This document shows, one piece after another, positions 17,635 to 27,039 of a stretch of 64,000 bases of DNA. The notes under the pieces were generated by a model that worked only from the letters and a program-made list of their open reading frames with translations, ran no database searches and had not been told where the DNA came from. The stretch covers positions 50,789 through 114,788 of the forward strand of contig NZ_LQOT01000021.1 in NCBI RefSeq assembly GCF_002101585.1. Direction: 5' to 3'. Made by a program: the position numbers and the translations under genes. How positions within the stretch are numbered: the stretch's first letter is position 1; each line of letters starts with the position of its first letter. The stretch comes from Mycolicibacter engbaekii (GTDB lineage: Bacteria; Actinomycetota; Actinomycetes; Mycobacteriales; Mycobacteriaceae).

Positions 17635-18021
17635 ATGCGGCTGAACCAGGTCACCGTCGGCAGCACCGACCTGGACCGCGCCGAGCGGTTCTACCGGCTC
17701 CTGGGTTTGCAGCTGATCGTCAAGACAGCGGACTATCTGCGCTTCGAATGCCCGTCGGGGGACAGCACCTTTTCGGTGGCGCGCGTCGGTGCAGTTCCGG
17801 CCGCCGAACAGGTGACGATCTATTTCGAGGTCGACGACGTCGACGAGCAGTACCAGCGGTTGCGCGCATCGATCGAGTTCGCCCAGGAGCCGGCCGACAT
17901 GCCGTGGCTGTGGCGGGAAGCCCGGTTGCGCGACCCCGACGGCCACCGGCTGTGCCTGTTCCACGGCGGCGCCGCCAGGCGTGATCCGCCGTGGCGCCTG
18001 CCACCGGAGGATTTGACCTAA
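17635..18021 (+). CDS. VOC superfamily (glyoxalase/bleomycin resistance-like) protein
   Basis: A 128-residue single-module vicinal-oxygen-chelate protein. It starts with MRLNQVTVGSTDLDRAERFYRLLGL and ends with the typical RLRDPDGHRLCLFHGG beta-strand. The N-terminal metal ligand is absent in the usual place (no His at the N-terminal VTVG strand), so enzymatic activity is uncertain. It lies 7 bases after the esterase and 71 bases before the flavin monooxygenase. No substrate can be named. Confidence 0.8.
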   Translation: MRLNQVTVGSTDLDRAERFYRLLGLQLIVKTADYLRFECPSGDSTFSVARVGAVPAAEQVTIYFEVDDVDEQYQRLRASIEFAQEPADMPWLWREARLRDPDGHRLCLFHGGAARRDPPWRLPPEDLT

Positions 18022-18092
18022 CACCGCCCCGGCCCCGCGGCATGCGCGCTACCGTCGACCTCGATCGACATCGGCGATGAGGAGCATCAGGC

Positions 18093-19586
18093 GTGACCGA
18101 GCAGCCCGACCACGAGGTTGTGATCGTCGGCGCCGGATTCTCCGGCATCGGGGCGGCGATCAACCTCGACCGCGCCGGAATGGCGGACTATGCGATTCTC
18201 GAGGCCGGCGACGGCGTGGGCGGAACCTGGCACTGGAACACCTATCCCGGTATCGCCGTGGACATCCCGTCGTTTTCCTACCAGTTCTCCTTCGAACAGA
18301 GCGCGCACTGGTCGCGCACGTATGCCCCCGGCCGGGAACTGAAGGCCTACGCCGAGCACTGCGTCGACAAATACGGTCTGCGCTCCCGAATCCGATTCGC
18401 CACCAACGTGCTGGGGGCGACCTTCGACGAAGACCGCGGCTGCTGGCGGGTCCAGACCGAAGCGCGCGGAGCCCGCGGCGAGGTCAGCGCCCGGTTCCTG
18501 ATCAACGCCAGCGGAGTGCTGACCACTCCGAAGATGCCCGACATCGCCGGTGTCGACACCTTCGCCGGGGTGCGCATCCACACCGCACGCTGGGACCACT
18601 CGCAAGACCTGACCGGCAAGCGCGTGGCGGTGATCGGCACGGGTGCCTCTGCGGTACAGGTGATTCCGGAGATCGCACCGGTCGTCTCCTCGCTCACGGT
18701 GTTTCAGCGGACCCCGATCTGGTGTTTTCCGAAGTTCGATATGCCGCTGCCCGGCCCGGCCCGCTGGGCGATGCACCTTCCCGGCGGCAAGGCGCTGCAG
18801 CGGCTGGCCAGTCAGGCCTACGTCGAGGCGACCTTCCCCATCGCAGCGCAGTACTTCACGGTGTTTCCCCTGGCCAAGCGGATGGAGGCTGCCGGGCGGG
18901 CGTTTCTGCGCCGGCAGGTGCACGATCCGCAGCTGCGTGAGCAGCTCACCCCGCGCTACGCCCCCGGGTGCAAACGGCCCGGCTTCCACAACAGTTACCT
19001 GTCGACCTTCAACCGCGACAACGTGACGCTGGTGGTCGACCCCATCGACCGGATCACCCCCACCGGGGTCGTGACCGCAGACGGAACCGCGCACGAAGTC
19101 GATGTCCTGATCCTGGCCACCGGGTTCAAGGTGATGGACAGCGACACCGTTTCCACCTTCGCCGTCACCGGGGCGGGCGGGCAGACCTTGAGCCGGTACT
19201 TCGAGGAGAATCGGCTGCAGGCCTACGAAGGGGTCAGCATCCCGGGGTTCCCCAACATGTTCAGCGTGTTCGGCCCCTACGGCTACGTCGGCTCATCGTA
19301 TTTCGCGCTCATCGAGGCCCAGACCCACCACATCGTGCGATGCCTGAAAAGCGCGCGCAGCCGCGGGGCGCGGCGCATCGAGATCTCCGAGGCGGCCAAC
19401 GCCCGCTACTTCGCCGAGATGATGCGCAAACGGCACCGGCAGATCTTCTGGCAGGACAGCTGCCAGTTGGCCAACAGCTACTACTTCGACAAGAACGGCG
19501 ACGTTCCGCTGCGTCCCGCCACCACGGTCGAGGCCTACTGGCGCAGTAGGCACTTCGACCTCGACGACTACCGATTCAGCGCCTGA
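18093..19586 (+). CDS. FAD-dependent Baeyer-Villiger-type monooxygenase (Rv1393c type)
   Basis: A 497-residue flavin monooxygenase. It has an N-terminal FAD Rossmann motif GAGFSGIGAAINL, a second NADPH-binding motif GTGASAVQVIPEIAP, and between them the BVMO-type fingerprint FAGVRIHTARWDHS. The C-terminal DVLILATGFK segment is also typical. The GTG start at 18093 has GAGGAG about 7 bases upstream. Family members oxidise ketones to esters or form N-/S-oxides; the substrate here is unknown. Rv1393c occupies the same position next to metK in M. tuberculosis. A long bidirectional hairpin separates it from metK. Confidence 0.87.
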   Translation: MTEQPDHEVVIVGAGFSGIGAAINLDRAGMADYAILEAGDGVGGTWHWNTYPGIAVDIPSFSYQFSFEQSAHWSRTYAPGRELKAYAEHCVDKYGLRSRIRFATNVLGATFDEDRGCWRVQTEARGARGEVSARFLINASGVLTTPKMPDIAGVDTFAGVRIHTARWDHSQDLTGKRVAVIGTGASAVQVIPEIAPVVSSLTVFQRTPIWCFPKFDMPLPGPARWAMHLPGGKALQRLASQAYVEATFPIAAQYFTVFPLAKRMEAAGRAFLRRQVHDPQLREQLTPRYAPGCKRPGFHNSYLSTFNRDNVTLVVDPIDRITPTGVVTADGTAHEVDVLILATGFKVMDSDTVSTFAVTGAGGQTLSRYFEENRLQAYEGVSIPGFPNMFSVFGPYGYVGSSYFALIEAQTHHIVRCLKSARSRGARRIEISEAANARYFAEMMRKRHRQIFWQDSCQLANSYYFDKNGDVPLRPATTVEAYWRSRHFDLDDYRFSA

Positions 19587-19594
19587 CTTTACGG

Positions 19595-19652
19595 CGAGCA
19601 GACGCAAAAGCCCCCAATTTCGGTCCGAAATGGGGGCGTTTGCATCTGCTCG
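19595..19652. terminator. Long bidirectional terminator between monooxygenase and metK
   Basis: Arms CGAGCAGACGCAAAAGCCCC... and the reverse complement ending GTTTGCATCTGCTCG form a nearly perfect stem of about 28 bp, with a short TCC-centred loop near 19623-19626. There are two mismatches and a one-base length difference. A/T-rich tracts sit inside the stem. It separates two convergent genes and is the strongest hairpin in the window. Confidence 0.88.
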
Positions 19653-19666
19653 GCGAGGGAACCGGA

Positions 19667-20878
19667 TCAGATGGCGCGCTTGAGGTCGTCGACCTTGTCG
19701 AGCTGCTCCCACGGCAGTTCGATGTCGGTGCGGCCGAAGTGGCCGTATGCGGCGGTCGGGGCGTAGATCGGCCGCAGCAGGTCCAGGTCACGCACGATCG
19801 CGCCGGGGCGCAGGTCGAAGACCTCGGGCACGATCTTCTCGATCTTGACCGGGTCGACGGTGGCGGTGCCGAAGGTCTCGATGAACAGGCCGACCGGTGC
19901 GGCCTTGCCGATGGCGTAGGCGACCTGCACCTCGACGCGCTGCGCCAAGCCCGCGGCGACGATGTTCTTGGCCACCCAGCGCATCGCGTACGCGGCCGAG
20001 CGGTCCACCTTCGACGGGTCCTTACCGGAGAAGGCGCCGCCGCCGTGGCGAGCCCAGCCGCCGTAGGTGTCGACAATGATCTTGCGGCCGGTCAGACCGG
20101 CGTCACCCATCGGCCCGCCGACGACGAAGTTGCCGGTCGGATTGATCAGCACGCGGGTCGACGAGGAGTCCAGCGTCTCGTGGGCCAACTCGGCAAGCAC
20201 GGTGGAGATGACGTGCTCCCGCAGGTCGGGGTCCAGGGTCTTGACCAGGTCGATGCCCTCGGCGTGCTGGGTGGAGATCACCACGGTGTCCAGCCGGGTC
20301 GGGACGTCATCTTCGTACTCGATGGTGACCTGGGTCTTGCCGTCCGGACGCAGGTAGTCCAGCGTGCCGTTCTTGCGAACCTCGGTCAGCCGCCGCGAGA
20401 GTCGGTGGGCCAGCGCGATGGGCAAGGGCATCAGTTCCGGGGTGTCGGCGATCGCGTAGCCGAACATCAGGCCCTGGTCGCCGGCGCCCTGAGAGTCCAG
20501 CGGGTCGGCCGCGCCCTCGACGCGGGCTTCGTGCGCGGTGTCGACGCCCTGGGCGATGTCGGGCGACTGTGCGCCGATGCCGATGTTGACGCCGCAGCTC
20601 GCGCCGTCGAAGCCCTTCTCCGACGAGTCGTAGCCGATCTCCAGGATGCGCTCACGCACGGTGTTGGTGATGTTGGCAAACGCCTCGCGGGCGTTGGTCG
20701 TGACCTCACCGACGACGTGGACCTGGCCGGTGGTGACCAGGGTCTCCACGGCGACACGCGAGCGGGGGTCATCGGCGAGCAGCGCGTCGAGCACCGAATC
20801 GCTGATGGCGTCACAGATCTTGTCGGGGTGGCCTTCTGTCACCGACTCGCTGGTGAACAGCCGTCCCTTTTCGCTCAC
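19667..20878 (-). CDS. metK: S-adenosylmethionine synthase
   Basis: A 403-residue methionine adenosyltransferase that makes SAM from methionine and ATP; M. tuberculosis MetK has the same length. Signatures include [17 protein letters not shown] at the N-terminus, [12 protein letters not shown] in the middle and [20 protein letters not shown] near the P-loop. The GTG at 20878 follows GGAAGGCGACATT, giving a usable ribosome binding site; longer upstream frames lack family similarity. No SAM riboswitch is apparent in the 205 bases upstream. Order with coaBC, rpoZ, gmk and mihF is the mycobacterial one, but two genes not expected there are inserted. Confidence 0.97.
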   Translation of the reverse strand: MSEKGRLFTSESVTEGHPDKICDAISDSVLDALLADDPRSRVAVETLVTTGQVHVVGEVTTNAREAFANITNTVRERILEIGYDSSEKGFDGASCGVNIGIGAQSPDIAQGVDTAHEARVEGAADPLDSQGAGDQGLMFGYAIADTPELMPLPIALAHRLSRRLTEVRKNGTLDYLRPDGKTQVTIEYEDDVPTRLDTVVISTQHAEGIDLVKTLDPDLREHVISTVLAELAHETLDSSSTRVLINPTGNFVVGGPMGDAGLTGRKIIVDTYGGWARHGGGAFSGKDPSKVDRSAAYAMRWVAKNIVAAGLAQRVEVQVAYAIGKAAPVGLFIETFGTATVDPVKIEKIVPEVFDLRPGAIVRDLDLLRPIYAPTAAYGHFGRTDIELPWEQLDKVDDLKRAI

Positions 20879-21083
20879 AATGTCGCCTTCCGGGTTATCG
20901 ATCACACGTTCGCTCGGGCAAATATAGCTATGTGGTCCTCGGGACAGCCTGGCAGCCCGGTGCCTCATCCCCCACGGCGAGAACCTGAACGAATCGCCCC
21001 TGCGAGCGCCCACTCTACCGCCCGCCGCGCACGCCGCCACTCGGGGTTGAGCCGCCGGGCACCGGGCCTGGCGCGCCGCCCGA

Positions 21084-21686
21084 TCACGGCGCCGATGTCT
21101 CCACCCGCACCGCCCAGCCCACCAGTGACCGCAGATAGCGCAGCACCAGTTCGTCGGGATAGGCCTGCGGGTCGGTCAGATGCAGCAGAGCCAGCTCCTC
21201 CAGGGACGACAGCAACAGCCGCGCCGTCGCACCGCCGGCATCGACGGGGCGGCCCACCAGCCGCGACAGCCGTCCGGCGGCGAGGTTGCGGGCATAGCGG
21301 CGGCCCAGCTCCGTGCGGGCCTGCAACTGCGGCGGGGCGCCTGCGGGCGGGCTCAGGATGATGCGCCAGCTGGTGGGCGCGGCATGCAGATAGGCCAGGA
21401 TGCCGCGCCCGAGCGTGTCCGGGTCGTCGGCCAGCGCGCCCTCCACACTTTGCATCCCGGCGAACGCAACCCCGGACTCACGGTCCAGCAGGGCCGACAT
21501 CAGCCCGGCCAGGTCGCCGAAATTCTGGTACACCACGGTGCGGGTGACCTCGGCGGCACGGGCCACCCGTTCGATGCTCACCGCGGCGAAACCCTCGGCG
21601 GCGACGATGTCACGGGCGTGGTCGAGCAGTTGCGATCGCCGGGCCTGCGCCGACATCCGCCGCCGCGGCTGCGGCCGGGCGTTCAT
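21084..21686 (-). CDS. TetR-family transcriptional regulator
   Basis: A 200-residue regulator. The N-terminal helix-turn-helix is recognisable as [40 protein letters not shown] (residues about 20-60), followed by a helical ligand-binding domain. The ATG overlaps the stop of the HpnE-like gene by 4 bases (ATGA), so the regulator is translated with its presumed target. No palindromic operator is obvious in the 100 bases upstream of the flavoenzyme gene. Ligand unknown. Confidence 0.85.
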   Translation of the reverse strand: MNARPQPRRRMSAQARRSQLLDHARDIVAAEGFAAVSIERVARAAEVTRTVVYQNFGDLAGLMSALLDRESGVAFAGMQSVEGALADDPDTLGRGILAYLHAAPTSWRIILSPPAGAPPQLQARTELGRRYARNLAAGRLSRLVGRPVDAGGATARLLLSSLEELALLHLTDPQAYPDELVLRYLRSLVGWAVRVETSAP

Positions 21687-23041
21687 CTGGGGTCCGGCAG
21701 CTCGAGCAGCAGGTCCACGGCGCGGGCCGCGCTCTGTACGGCGCTCTCCATGGTCGCCGACCAGTCGGCGCGGGTCCAATCCCCGGCGAGCACCAACCCG
21801 GGAACCGACGTGCGCTGGTCCGGGCGCAGCCCGTCGGTGCCCACCACCTGCGAGAAGGTGGCTTTGGGCATCTTGACCACCTGCGCGGCAACCACATTCG
21901 CCTCCGCGGCGGCGGGATAGTAACGACGCAGCAGGTCCATCTGCTCGGCCACGATCTGCTCGTTGGACCGGTGGATCTGTTCGTAGGCGCCGCTGGTGGT
22001 CAGGCAGTACAACCAGGCGCCGTCCGGCTCGCGGCGGTGCATCCGCTGGCGGTCGAACACCTCGTCGATGACACCGGTGCCGCCGATGATCGACTCCATG
22101 GCCGCTTCGGTTCCCAGCGGCCGGTCCAGGTAGAGGTTGGTGCTCACGATCGGCGTGTAGTGCAGCTTCTCCGCCGCGGCGTAGATCTCGGCGTGCTCGG
22201 GCAGATCGTCGAGCAGCCCGGCGATATTGGAGTTGGGCACCGCGCACACCACCGCATCGGCCGGCACTTCGGTGCCGTCCGCCAGCACGACGGCGCGCAC
22301 CGCGTTGTCAGCCACCACGATCCGGCGGGCCACGGCCCGATAGCGCACCTCGACGCCGTGCCGGTCGAAAACGTCGAGCGCTCCCGAGATGTAGAGCGTG
22401 TCCAGGTCGGTGGTCGGGTAGCCGATGGTCACCGCCCGGCGATGGCGCAGTCCGAGCCGGATGCCGGTGGCGAGCACGTCGGCGAAGACCTTGGCCGAAC
22501 CCCGATCGACCGGCTCTGCGGCGATCCCCAGCGCCAGCCAGTCCCACACCGCCTCCCGTGCGCGGGCGGGCATCCCGACCCGCCGAAGCCACTTGTCGGT
22601 GCTGAGATTGGGCAGGTCTGCGGGCTGAAACAGTGCCTCACCCGCCAGGCGCACGGTCGCCACGGCGGTGCGCAGCCGGTCGACGAGGCTGGCCTCGGGG
22701 TGCGGCCCGAACAGCGACCGCACCGCACCGATCCCCCGGGTCACCATGGTGGTGCTGGCCCCGCCGGGCCAGCGCAGCGTGCCGCCGGTCGGAAACTCCA
22801 CCATCGAGCGGGTGCCGACGCTGGTCAGGTAGCGGAACAGGTGCTCATAGCCGCTGGCGATCACATGCTGACCGTTGTCGGCGGGGTCGACGATTCCCGG
22901 CACGCTCATCGCCTGGGTGCGTCCGCCGAGCCGCCCGCGGCGCTCGAGCAGCGTCACCTTCTTGCCCGCCTCGGCCAGCCACACCGCCGAGGCCAGGCCC
23001 GCCAGGCCGCCCCCGATCACCACATAGCGTCGATCGTCCAC
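21683..23041 (-). CDS. HpnE-like FAD-dependent oxidoreductase (hydroxysqualene dehydroxylase / desaturase superfamily)
   Basis: A 452-residue flavoprotein of the amine oxidase/phytoene desaturase superfamily. The FAD Rossmann motif GGGLAGLASAVWLAEAGKKV begins at residue 10, GGRTQAM follows, and the C-terminal FAD segment is VPGLVLAGDWTRADWSATME. The motif DNGQHV at residues 55-60 is characteristic of HpnE, which converts hydroxysqualene to squalene in hopanoid synthesis. No hpnC or hpnD lies nearby, so another desaturase substrate is possible. It is translationally coupled to the TetR gene. It is not present between coaBC and metK in M. tuberculosis as I recall it. Confidence 0.75.
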   Translation of the reverse strand: MDDRRYVVIGGGLAGLASAVWLAEAGKKVTLLERRGRLGGRTQAMSVPGIVDPADNGQHVIASGYEHLFRYLTSVGTRSMVEFPTGGTLRWPGGASTTMVTRGIGAVRSLFGPHPEASLVDRLRTAVATVRLAGEALFQPADLPNLSTDKWLRRVGMPARAREAVWDWLALGIAAEPVDRGSAKVFADVLATGIRLGLRHRRAVTIGYPTTDLDTLYISGALDVFDRHGVEVRYRAVARRIVVADNAVRAVVLADGTEVPADAVVCAVPNSNIAGLLDDLPEHAEIYAAAEKLHYTPIVSTNLYLDRPLGTEAAMESIIGGTGVIDEVFDRQRMHRREPDGAWLYCLTTSGAYEQIHRSNEQIVAEQMDLLRRYYPAAAEANVVAAQVVKMPKATFSQVVGTDGLRPDQRTSVPGLVLAGDWTRADWSATMESAVQSAARAVDLLLELPDPR

Positions 23042-23141
23042 ACCCAGCTCCTCTCGAATAACTTACGAATCGAAAGTTAGCCCACCGGGGCTGGGTGATC
23101 AATGGTTGTGCGCTGGGCCGGTGGCGCTGCCGCCCCGGGCG

Positions 23142-24389
23142 TCACTCGCGATGGCCGCCCAGGAACGCCACGACGGCGTCCACGATGCGGCTGGCCATCA
23201 GGGTTTTGGACCCCGGCTCCAGCGCGGACTCGGCGCCGTCGGCGGCCAGCAGCCACCCGTCGTTGTGGTCTACCTCGAAGGCGCGGCCGTCCCCGACCGC
23301 GTTCACCACCAGCAGGTCGCAGCCCTTGCGGTGCAGCTTGGCGCGGGCGTGGAACAGCACGTCGCCGTTCTCGTCGCCGGTCTCGGCGGCGAACCCGACA
23401 ATGGCCCGCATGTGGGGCAACTGGCCCTCGGCGCGCGCCCGGACCGCGCCGGCCAGCACGTCGTCGTTGCGCACCAGCTCGATGGTCGGCTCTCCGGCGC
23501 TGTCGGGCCCCTTCTTGATCTTGGCCTGGGCCATACGGGCCGGCCGGAAGTCGGCCACCGCCGCCGCCATCACCAGCACGTGCGCCTCGGGGGCGTGCTT
23601 AGCCACCGCGTCCTGCAACTGCTGGGCGGAGCTGACGTGTACGACATGAACGCCGGCCGGATCGATCAGCCCGGCGGTGTGCGCGGCGATCAAGGTGACC
23701 TCGGCGCCGCGCTGGGCTGCCACCCGGGCCACGGCGTAGCCCTGCTTGCCCGAGCTGCGGTTGCCGATGAACCGGACCGGGTCGATGGGCTCGCGGGTGC
23801 CGCCGGCGGTCACCAGCACCCTCTGGCCGGCCAGGTCATAGGGCAGCGCGTCGGCCCGCTCCAGCAGCAACGAGGCCAGCGTCGTGATCTCCTCGGCCTC
23901 GGGCAGCCGGCCCGGGCCGGTGTCGGCGCCGGTCAACCGGCCCGACGCGGGCTCAAGGACGACCGCGCCACGCTGCCGCAGCGTCGACACGTTGCTGGCG
24001 GTGGCCGGATGCTGCCACATCTCGGTGTGCATGGCCGGGGCGAACAGCACCGGACAACGGGCGGTGAGCAAGGTGGCGGTCAGCAGGTCGTCGGCGCGGC
24101 CGGCGACCGCGCGGGCCAGCAGGTCCGCGGTGGCGGGCGCCACCACCACCAGGTCGGCCTGCTGGCCGATGGCGACATGGGGGACGCCGGGGACGTCGTC
24201 GAAGACCCCGGTGTGGACCGGCTGGCCCGAGAGCGCCTCGAAGGTGGCCGCCCCGACGAACCGCAGCGCGGACTGCGTCGGTACGACCCGTACGGAGTGG
24301 CCCGCCTCGGTCAGCTGCCGGACCACGGTGCACGCCTTGTAGGCGGCGATGCCCCCGGAGACACCGACGACGACCCGCTTCTGGCCCAT
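23142..24389 (-). CDS. coaBC: Bifunctional phosphopantothenoylcysteine decarboxylase / synthetase
   Basis: A 415-residue two-domain coenzyme A enzyme. Residues 1-180 are the flavin-dependent CoaC decarboxylase, with SGGIAAYKA, VAPATADLLARA and FAPAMHTEMW containing the catalytic His region. Residues about 190-410 are the CoaB synthetase, with VTAGGTREPIDPVRFIGNRSSGKQG and AAAVADFRP. I chose ATG 24389 because AGGGCGGA lies 8 bases upstream; GTG 24395 would overlap it. It follows rpoZ by 28 bases in the gmk-rpoZ-coaBC order shared by mycobacteria. Confidence 0.95.
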   Translation of the reverse strand: MGQKRVVVGVSGGIAAYKACTVVRQLTEAGHSVRVVPTQSALRFVGAATFEALSGQPVHTGVFDDVPGVPHVAIGQQADLVVVAPATADLLARAVAGRADDLLTATLLTARCPVLFAPAMHTEMWQHPATASNVSTLRQRGAVVLEPASGRLTGADTGPGRLPEAEEITTLASLLLERADALPYDLAGQRVLVTAGGTREPIDPVRFIGNRSSGKQGYAVARVAAQRGAEVTLIAAHTAGLIDPAGVHVVHVSSAQQLQDAVAKHAPEAHVLVMAAAVADFRPARMAQAKIKKGPDSAGEPTIELVRNDDVLAGAVRARAEGQLPHMRAIVGFAAETGDENGDVLFHARAKLHRKGCDLLVVNAVGDGRAFEVDHNDGWLLAADGAESALEPGSKTLMASRIVDAVVAFLGGHRE

Positions 24390-24417
24390 CGGCACGATCC
24401 GCCCTGCCCGGCTCGGA

Positions 24418-24738
24418 CTACTCGCCTTCGGTGTATTCGAGCAGGTCGCTGTGGATCTCGCGCAGCGCGATCGACAGCGGCTTCTCCTGCAGGCCGGGCT
24501 CGACCAGCGGCCCGACGTACTCGAGGATGCCCTCGCCGAGCTGGTTGTAGTAGTCGTTGATCTGCCGCGCCCGCTTAGCGGCGTAGATCACCAGGGCGTA
24601 CTTGCTCGACGCACGCTGGAGCAGCTCGTCGATGGGCGGGTTGGTGATGCCGAGCGGCGTGTCGTAACCGCCGATCAACGCCGGGTCGAACGTGTCGGCG
24701 TCAGTCGCCACGGCCGAGTCGGTCTGCGAAGTACTCAC
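24418..24738 (-). CDS. rpoZ: RNA polymerase omega subunit
   Basis: A 106-residue omega subunit that assists folding and assembly of the beta' subunit. It carries the family core, here [20 protein letters not shown] followed by [12 protein letters not shown]. The GTG at 24738 follows AGGAG at 10 bases. The C-terminal EYTEGE is the usual actinobacterial end. It lies between gmk and coaBC. Confidence 0.96.
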   Translation of the reverse strand: MSTSQTDSAVATDADTFDPALIGGYDTPLGITNPPIDELLQRASSKYALVIYAAKRARQINDYYNQLGEGILEYVGPLVEPGLQEKPLSIALREIHSDLLEYTEGE

Positions 24739-24806
24739 GTAAGAAAATCTCCTGAAGCTCGTTGGCGAAGGGGCGGGTCACGCCTGCTGGGTGTCGTCCG
24801 GGTAGC

Positions 24807-25409
24807 TCAAACCGCGCCCGGGGCGGAATCCACCAGCAAGGATACCAATTCTGAGCAGGCGGTTTCCAATCGACTGTTGACAACCACCGTGTCGAAGTCG
24901 CCCTGCGCCGCCAACTCGGTGCGTGCGGTGGCCAGCCGGCGTTGCATGACGTCGGCGGACTCGGTGCCGCGGCCCACCAGCCGGGCCTCCAACGTCTGCC
25001 AGTCCGGCGGGGCCAAAAACACCGTCACAGCCTCCGGCAGGGCCCTTTTGATGGCCCGGGCCCCAGCCAGGTCGACCTCGATCAGCACGGGCCGGCCACA
25101 GCGGGTGGCCTCGGCGACGGGGGCGGCGGGCGTACCCGACCGCTGCAGGCCGCCGTGGATGTCGGCCCATTCCAGCAGCGCGTTTTCCTCGATAAGCCGG
25201 TCGAACTGCGCCGGCGTGACAAATCGGTAATCGACGCCGTCCACCTCGCCGGGCCGGGGAGCCCGGGTAGTGGCCGACACACTGAAAAACAGGTCCGGTA
25301 CCCGCTCGCGCAGGCACCGGACCACGCTCGACTTACCGACCGCGGATGGACCGGACAGCACCACTACGCGTCCCGCGCGCGTGCTGCCCGGCCCTCCACC
25401 GGTATTCAC
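24807..25409 (-). CDS. gmk: Guanylate kinase
   Basis: A 200-residue kinase converting GMP to GDP. It has P-loop [12 protein letters not shown] at residues 18-29, GMP-binding [19 protein letters not shown], and the conserved [20 protein letters not shown] lid. The GTG start at 25409 lies 7 bases after the mihF stop. This is the usual mihF-gmk-rpoZ order, probably one transcript. Confidence 0.96.
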   Translation of the reverse strand: MNTGGGPGSTRAGRVVVLSGPSAVGKSSVVRCLRERVPDLFFSVSATTRAPRPGEVDGVDYRFVTPAQFDRLIEENALLEWADIHGGLQRSGTPAAPVAEATRCGRPVLIEVDLAGARAIKRALPEAVTVFLAPPDWQTLEARLVGRGTESADVMQRRLATARTELAAQGDFDTVVVNSRLETACSELVSLLVDSAPGAV

Positions 25410-25416
25410 TGCCGGG

Positions 25417-25734
25417 TCAGGAGAAGTCGAACTTCTCCAGCAGCGCCTTGCGCTGCCGGTCGCCCAGGCCGCGCAGCCGGCGGGTGGGGGCGATCTCCAG
25501 CTCGGTCATGATCTCCTGCGCCTTGACCTTGCCGACCTTCGGCAATGCCTCCAGCAGCGCAGACACCTTCATCTTGCCCAGGACCTCGTCGGTCTCGGCG
25601 TCCTTGAGCACCTGCTTGAGGTTGGTGCCGCCACGCTTGAGCCGGTCCTTGAGCTCCGCTCGGGCCCGACGTGCGGCCGCCGCCTTCTCCAACGCAGCGG
25701 CGCGCTGCTCGTCGGTCAACTGGGGAAGGGCCAC
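25417..25734 (-). CDS. mihF: Mycobacterial integration host factor MihF
   Basis: A 105-residue nucleoid protein of the actinobacterial IHF family, unrelated to E. coli IHF. It has a basic N-terminal helix ([25 protein letters not shown]) and the helix-two-turn-helix [29 protein letters not shown]. The family binds and bends DNA and is required for L5 phage integration in M. smegmatis. The start is GTG at 25734. In M. tuberculosis the annotated gene is longer because of an upstream start. Confidence 0.95.
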   Translation of the reverse strand: MALPQLTDEQRAAALEKAAAARRARAELKDRLKRGGTNLKQVLKDAETDEVLGKMKVSALLEALPKVGKVKAQEIMTELEIAPTRRLRGLGDRQRKALLEKFDFS

Positions 25735-26196
25735 GATTCCTCCGTCTCGTCATCATCGACACCGTCGATGTTTTCCTTGTCCCGGCCAGGTACTCCGGCC
25801 AGAGACGACGACCGTACCCACGCCGTCTGACGAAATCTAACCCCACCCCCCGATTACGGCTACAAATGCGCAGCGTATGGCGGCTGAACCCGACCCTCGT
25901 CCCGTCCTCGGCAGCGGCCTCACCGACCGGCCGCCGACTGCTGACGGGCCCCGAAACCGGACCGCAAAAAGGGCCTCTAGCTGGGGTTTCCCATAGGCTC
26001 GGGGAGGCCGTCGCGGTGGGCTGCACACACCTGCGCGGGGCGCCGGGCGGACCTGCCGAACCCGGGCGTCATCGAATTGGTGCCGCACGGCGTGTCGCGC
26101 GTGTCGCAGCGGGTCCAACTACGCCCCGTAGTTGCCCCCGCGGCGCGGGCGCCACCGGCCCAGGGCCCGCCCCGGCCCGGCCGCCCCGCGGTCGCG
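25735..26196. other. Intergenic region between mihF and pyrF
   Basis: These 462 bases show no supported gene; the open frames are GC-rich shadows with no family features. The part next to mihF should hold its promoter (GGTTAGAT on the minus strand at about 25838 is a possible -10). The part next to pyrF holds a hairpin at 26116-26134. In M. tuberculosis this interval carries the PE15 and PPE20 genes, which are absent here. Confidence 0.6.
26116..26134 (-). terminator. Hairpin downstream of pyrF, end of the pyr operon
   Basis: CAACTACG-CCC-CGTAGTTG is a perfect 8-bp inverted repeat with a three-base loop, 62 bases after the pyrF stop. It has no U-tract. Confidence 0.55.
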
Positions 26197-27039
26197 TCAG
26201 CCGGCCGCCAGGTACGCCACGGCGTCGCGCAGCCGCTCGGCCGCGGCGCGCAGCTGCCCGACGTCGGGCCCGGCGCGCAGCACCTCGCGCGACACCGCCG
26301 GCAACAGGGTGCCCGGGGCGGCCCCTCCCAGCCCCGCAAGCGCCTCAGGACGGCCACCCTGGGCCCCGACGCCCGGAACCAGCACCGGCCCGCCCAGGGC
26401 ACTCAGATCGGGCACCTCGGGCAGCGTGGCGCCCACCACGACCCCGATCGAGCCCAGGGTGGCCGCACCCTGCGCCCTGTTCGCCTCCGCGGCCGCGTCG
26501 ACGATCGCCTGCGCCACGGTGCGCCCGTCGGCGCCCTGGGCGCGCTGCACACTCGCCCCCTCCGGGTTGGAGGTGGCCGCCAGCACGAATACCCCGCGCC
26601 GGTGCTCGGCGGCGGTCTCCAGCAGCGGCCGCAACGAGCCGAAGCCCAGGTACGGCGAGGCCGTCACCGCATCGGCGGCCAACGGCGACTCCCCCGCCCA
26701 GGCGGCCGCGTAGGCGGCCATCGTGGTACCGATGTCACCGCGCTTGGCGTCGGCCAGCACCAGCACACCGGCCTCGCGCAGCGCCGCCATGGTGCGTTCG
26801 AGCACGGCGAATCCGGCCGAGCCGTACGCCTCGAAGAAGGCCACCTGCGGCTTGACGACGGCAAAACCGGCGAAGGCGCTCACGCAGGTCTGGCTGAACG
26901 CCTCCAGGCCCTCCGGCGAGGCGGGCAGGCCCCACGCGGCCAGCAGTTCGGGGTGCGGGTCGATGCCCAGGCACAGCGGTCCGCGTTGCGCCGTCGCCGC
27001 GGCCAGCCGCGCCCCGAATCCCCCGGACCCCGCCGCCAC
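26197..27039 (-). CDS. pyrF: Orotidine 5'-phosphate decarboxylase (group 2)
   Basis: A 280-residue enzyme for the last step of UMP synthesis. The catalytic [14 protein letters not shown] is the group 2 OMP decarboxylase Asp-Lys-Asp site. [17 protein letters not shown] and PGVGAQGG are phosphate-binding segments. The GTG at 27039 overlaps the carB stop by one base (TAGTG), supporting this start and translational coupling. It is the last gene of the pyr operon. Confidence 0.93.
   Translation of the reverse strand: MAAGSGGFGARLAAATAQRGPLCLGIDPHPELLAAWGLPASPEGLEAFSQTCVSAFAGFAVVKPQVAFFEAYGSAGFAVLERTMAALREAGVLVLADAKRGDIGTTMAAYAAAWAGESPLAADAVTASPYLGFGSLRPLLETAAEHRRGVFVLAATSNPEGASVQRAQGADGRTVAQAIVDAAAEANRAQGAATLGSIGVVVGATLPEVPDLSALGGPVLVPGVGAQGGRPEALAGLGGAAPGTLLPAVSREVLRAGPDVGQLRAAAERLRDAVAYLAAG

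Noticed and set aside
25735..26196. tRNA or small RNA gene in the mihF-pyrF gap
   Set aside because: No cloverleaf or CCA-adjacent pattern; only a small hairpin at 26116-26134.
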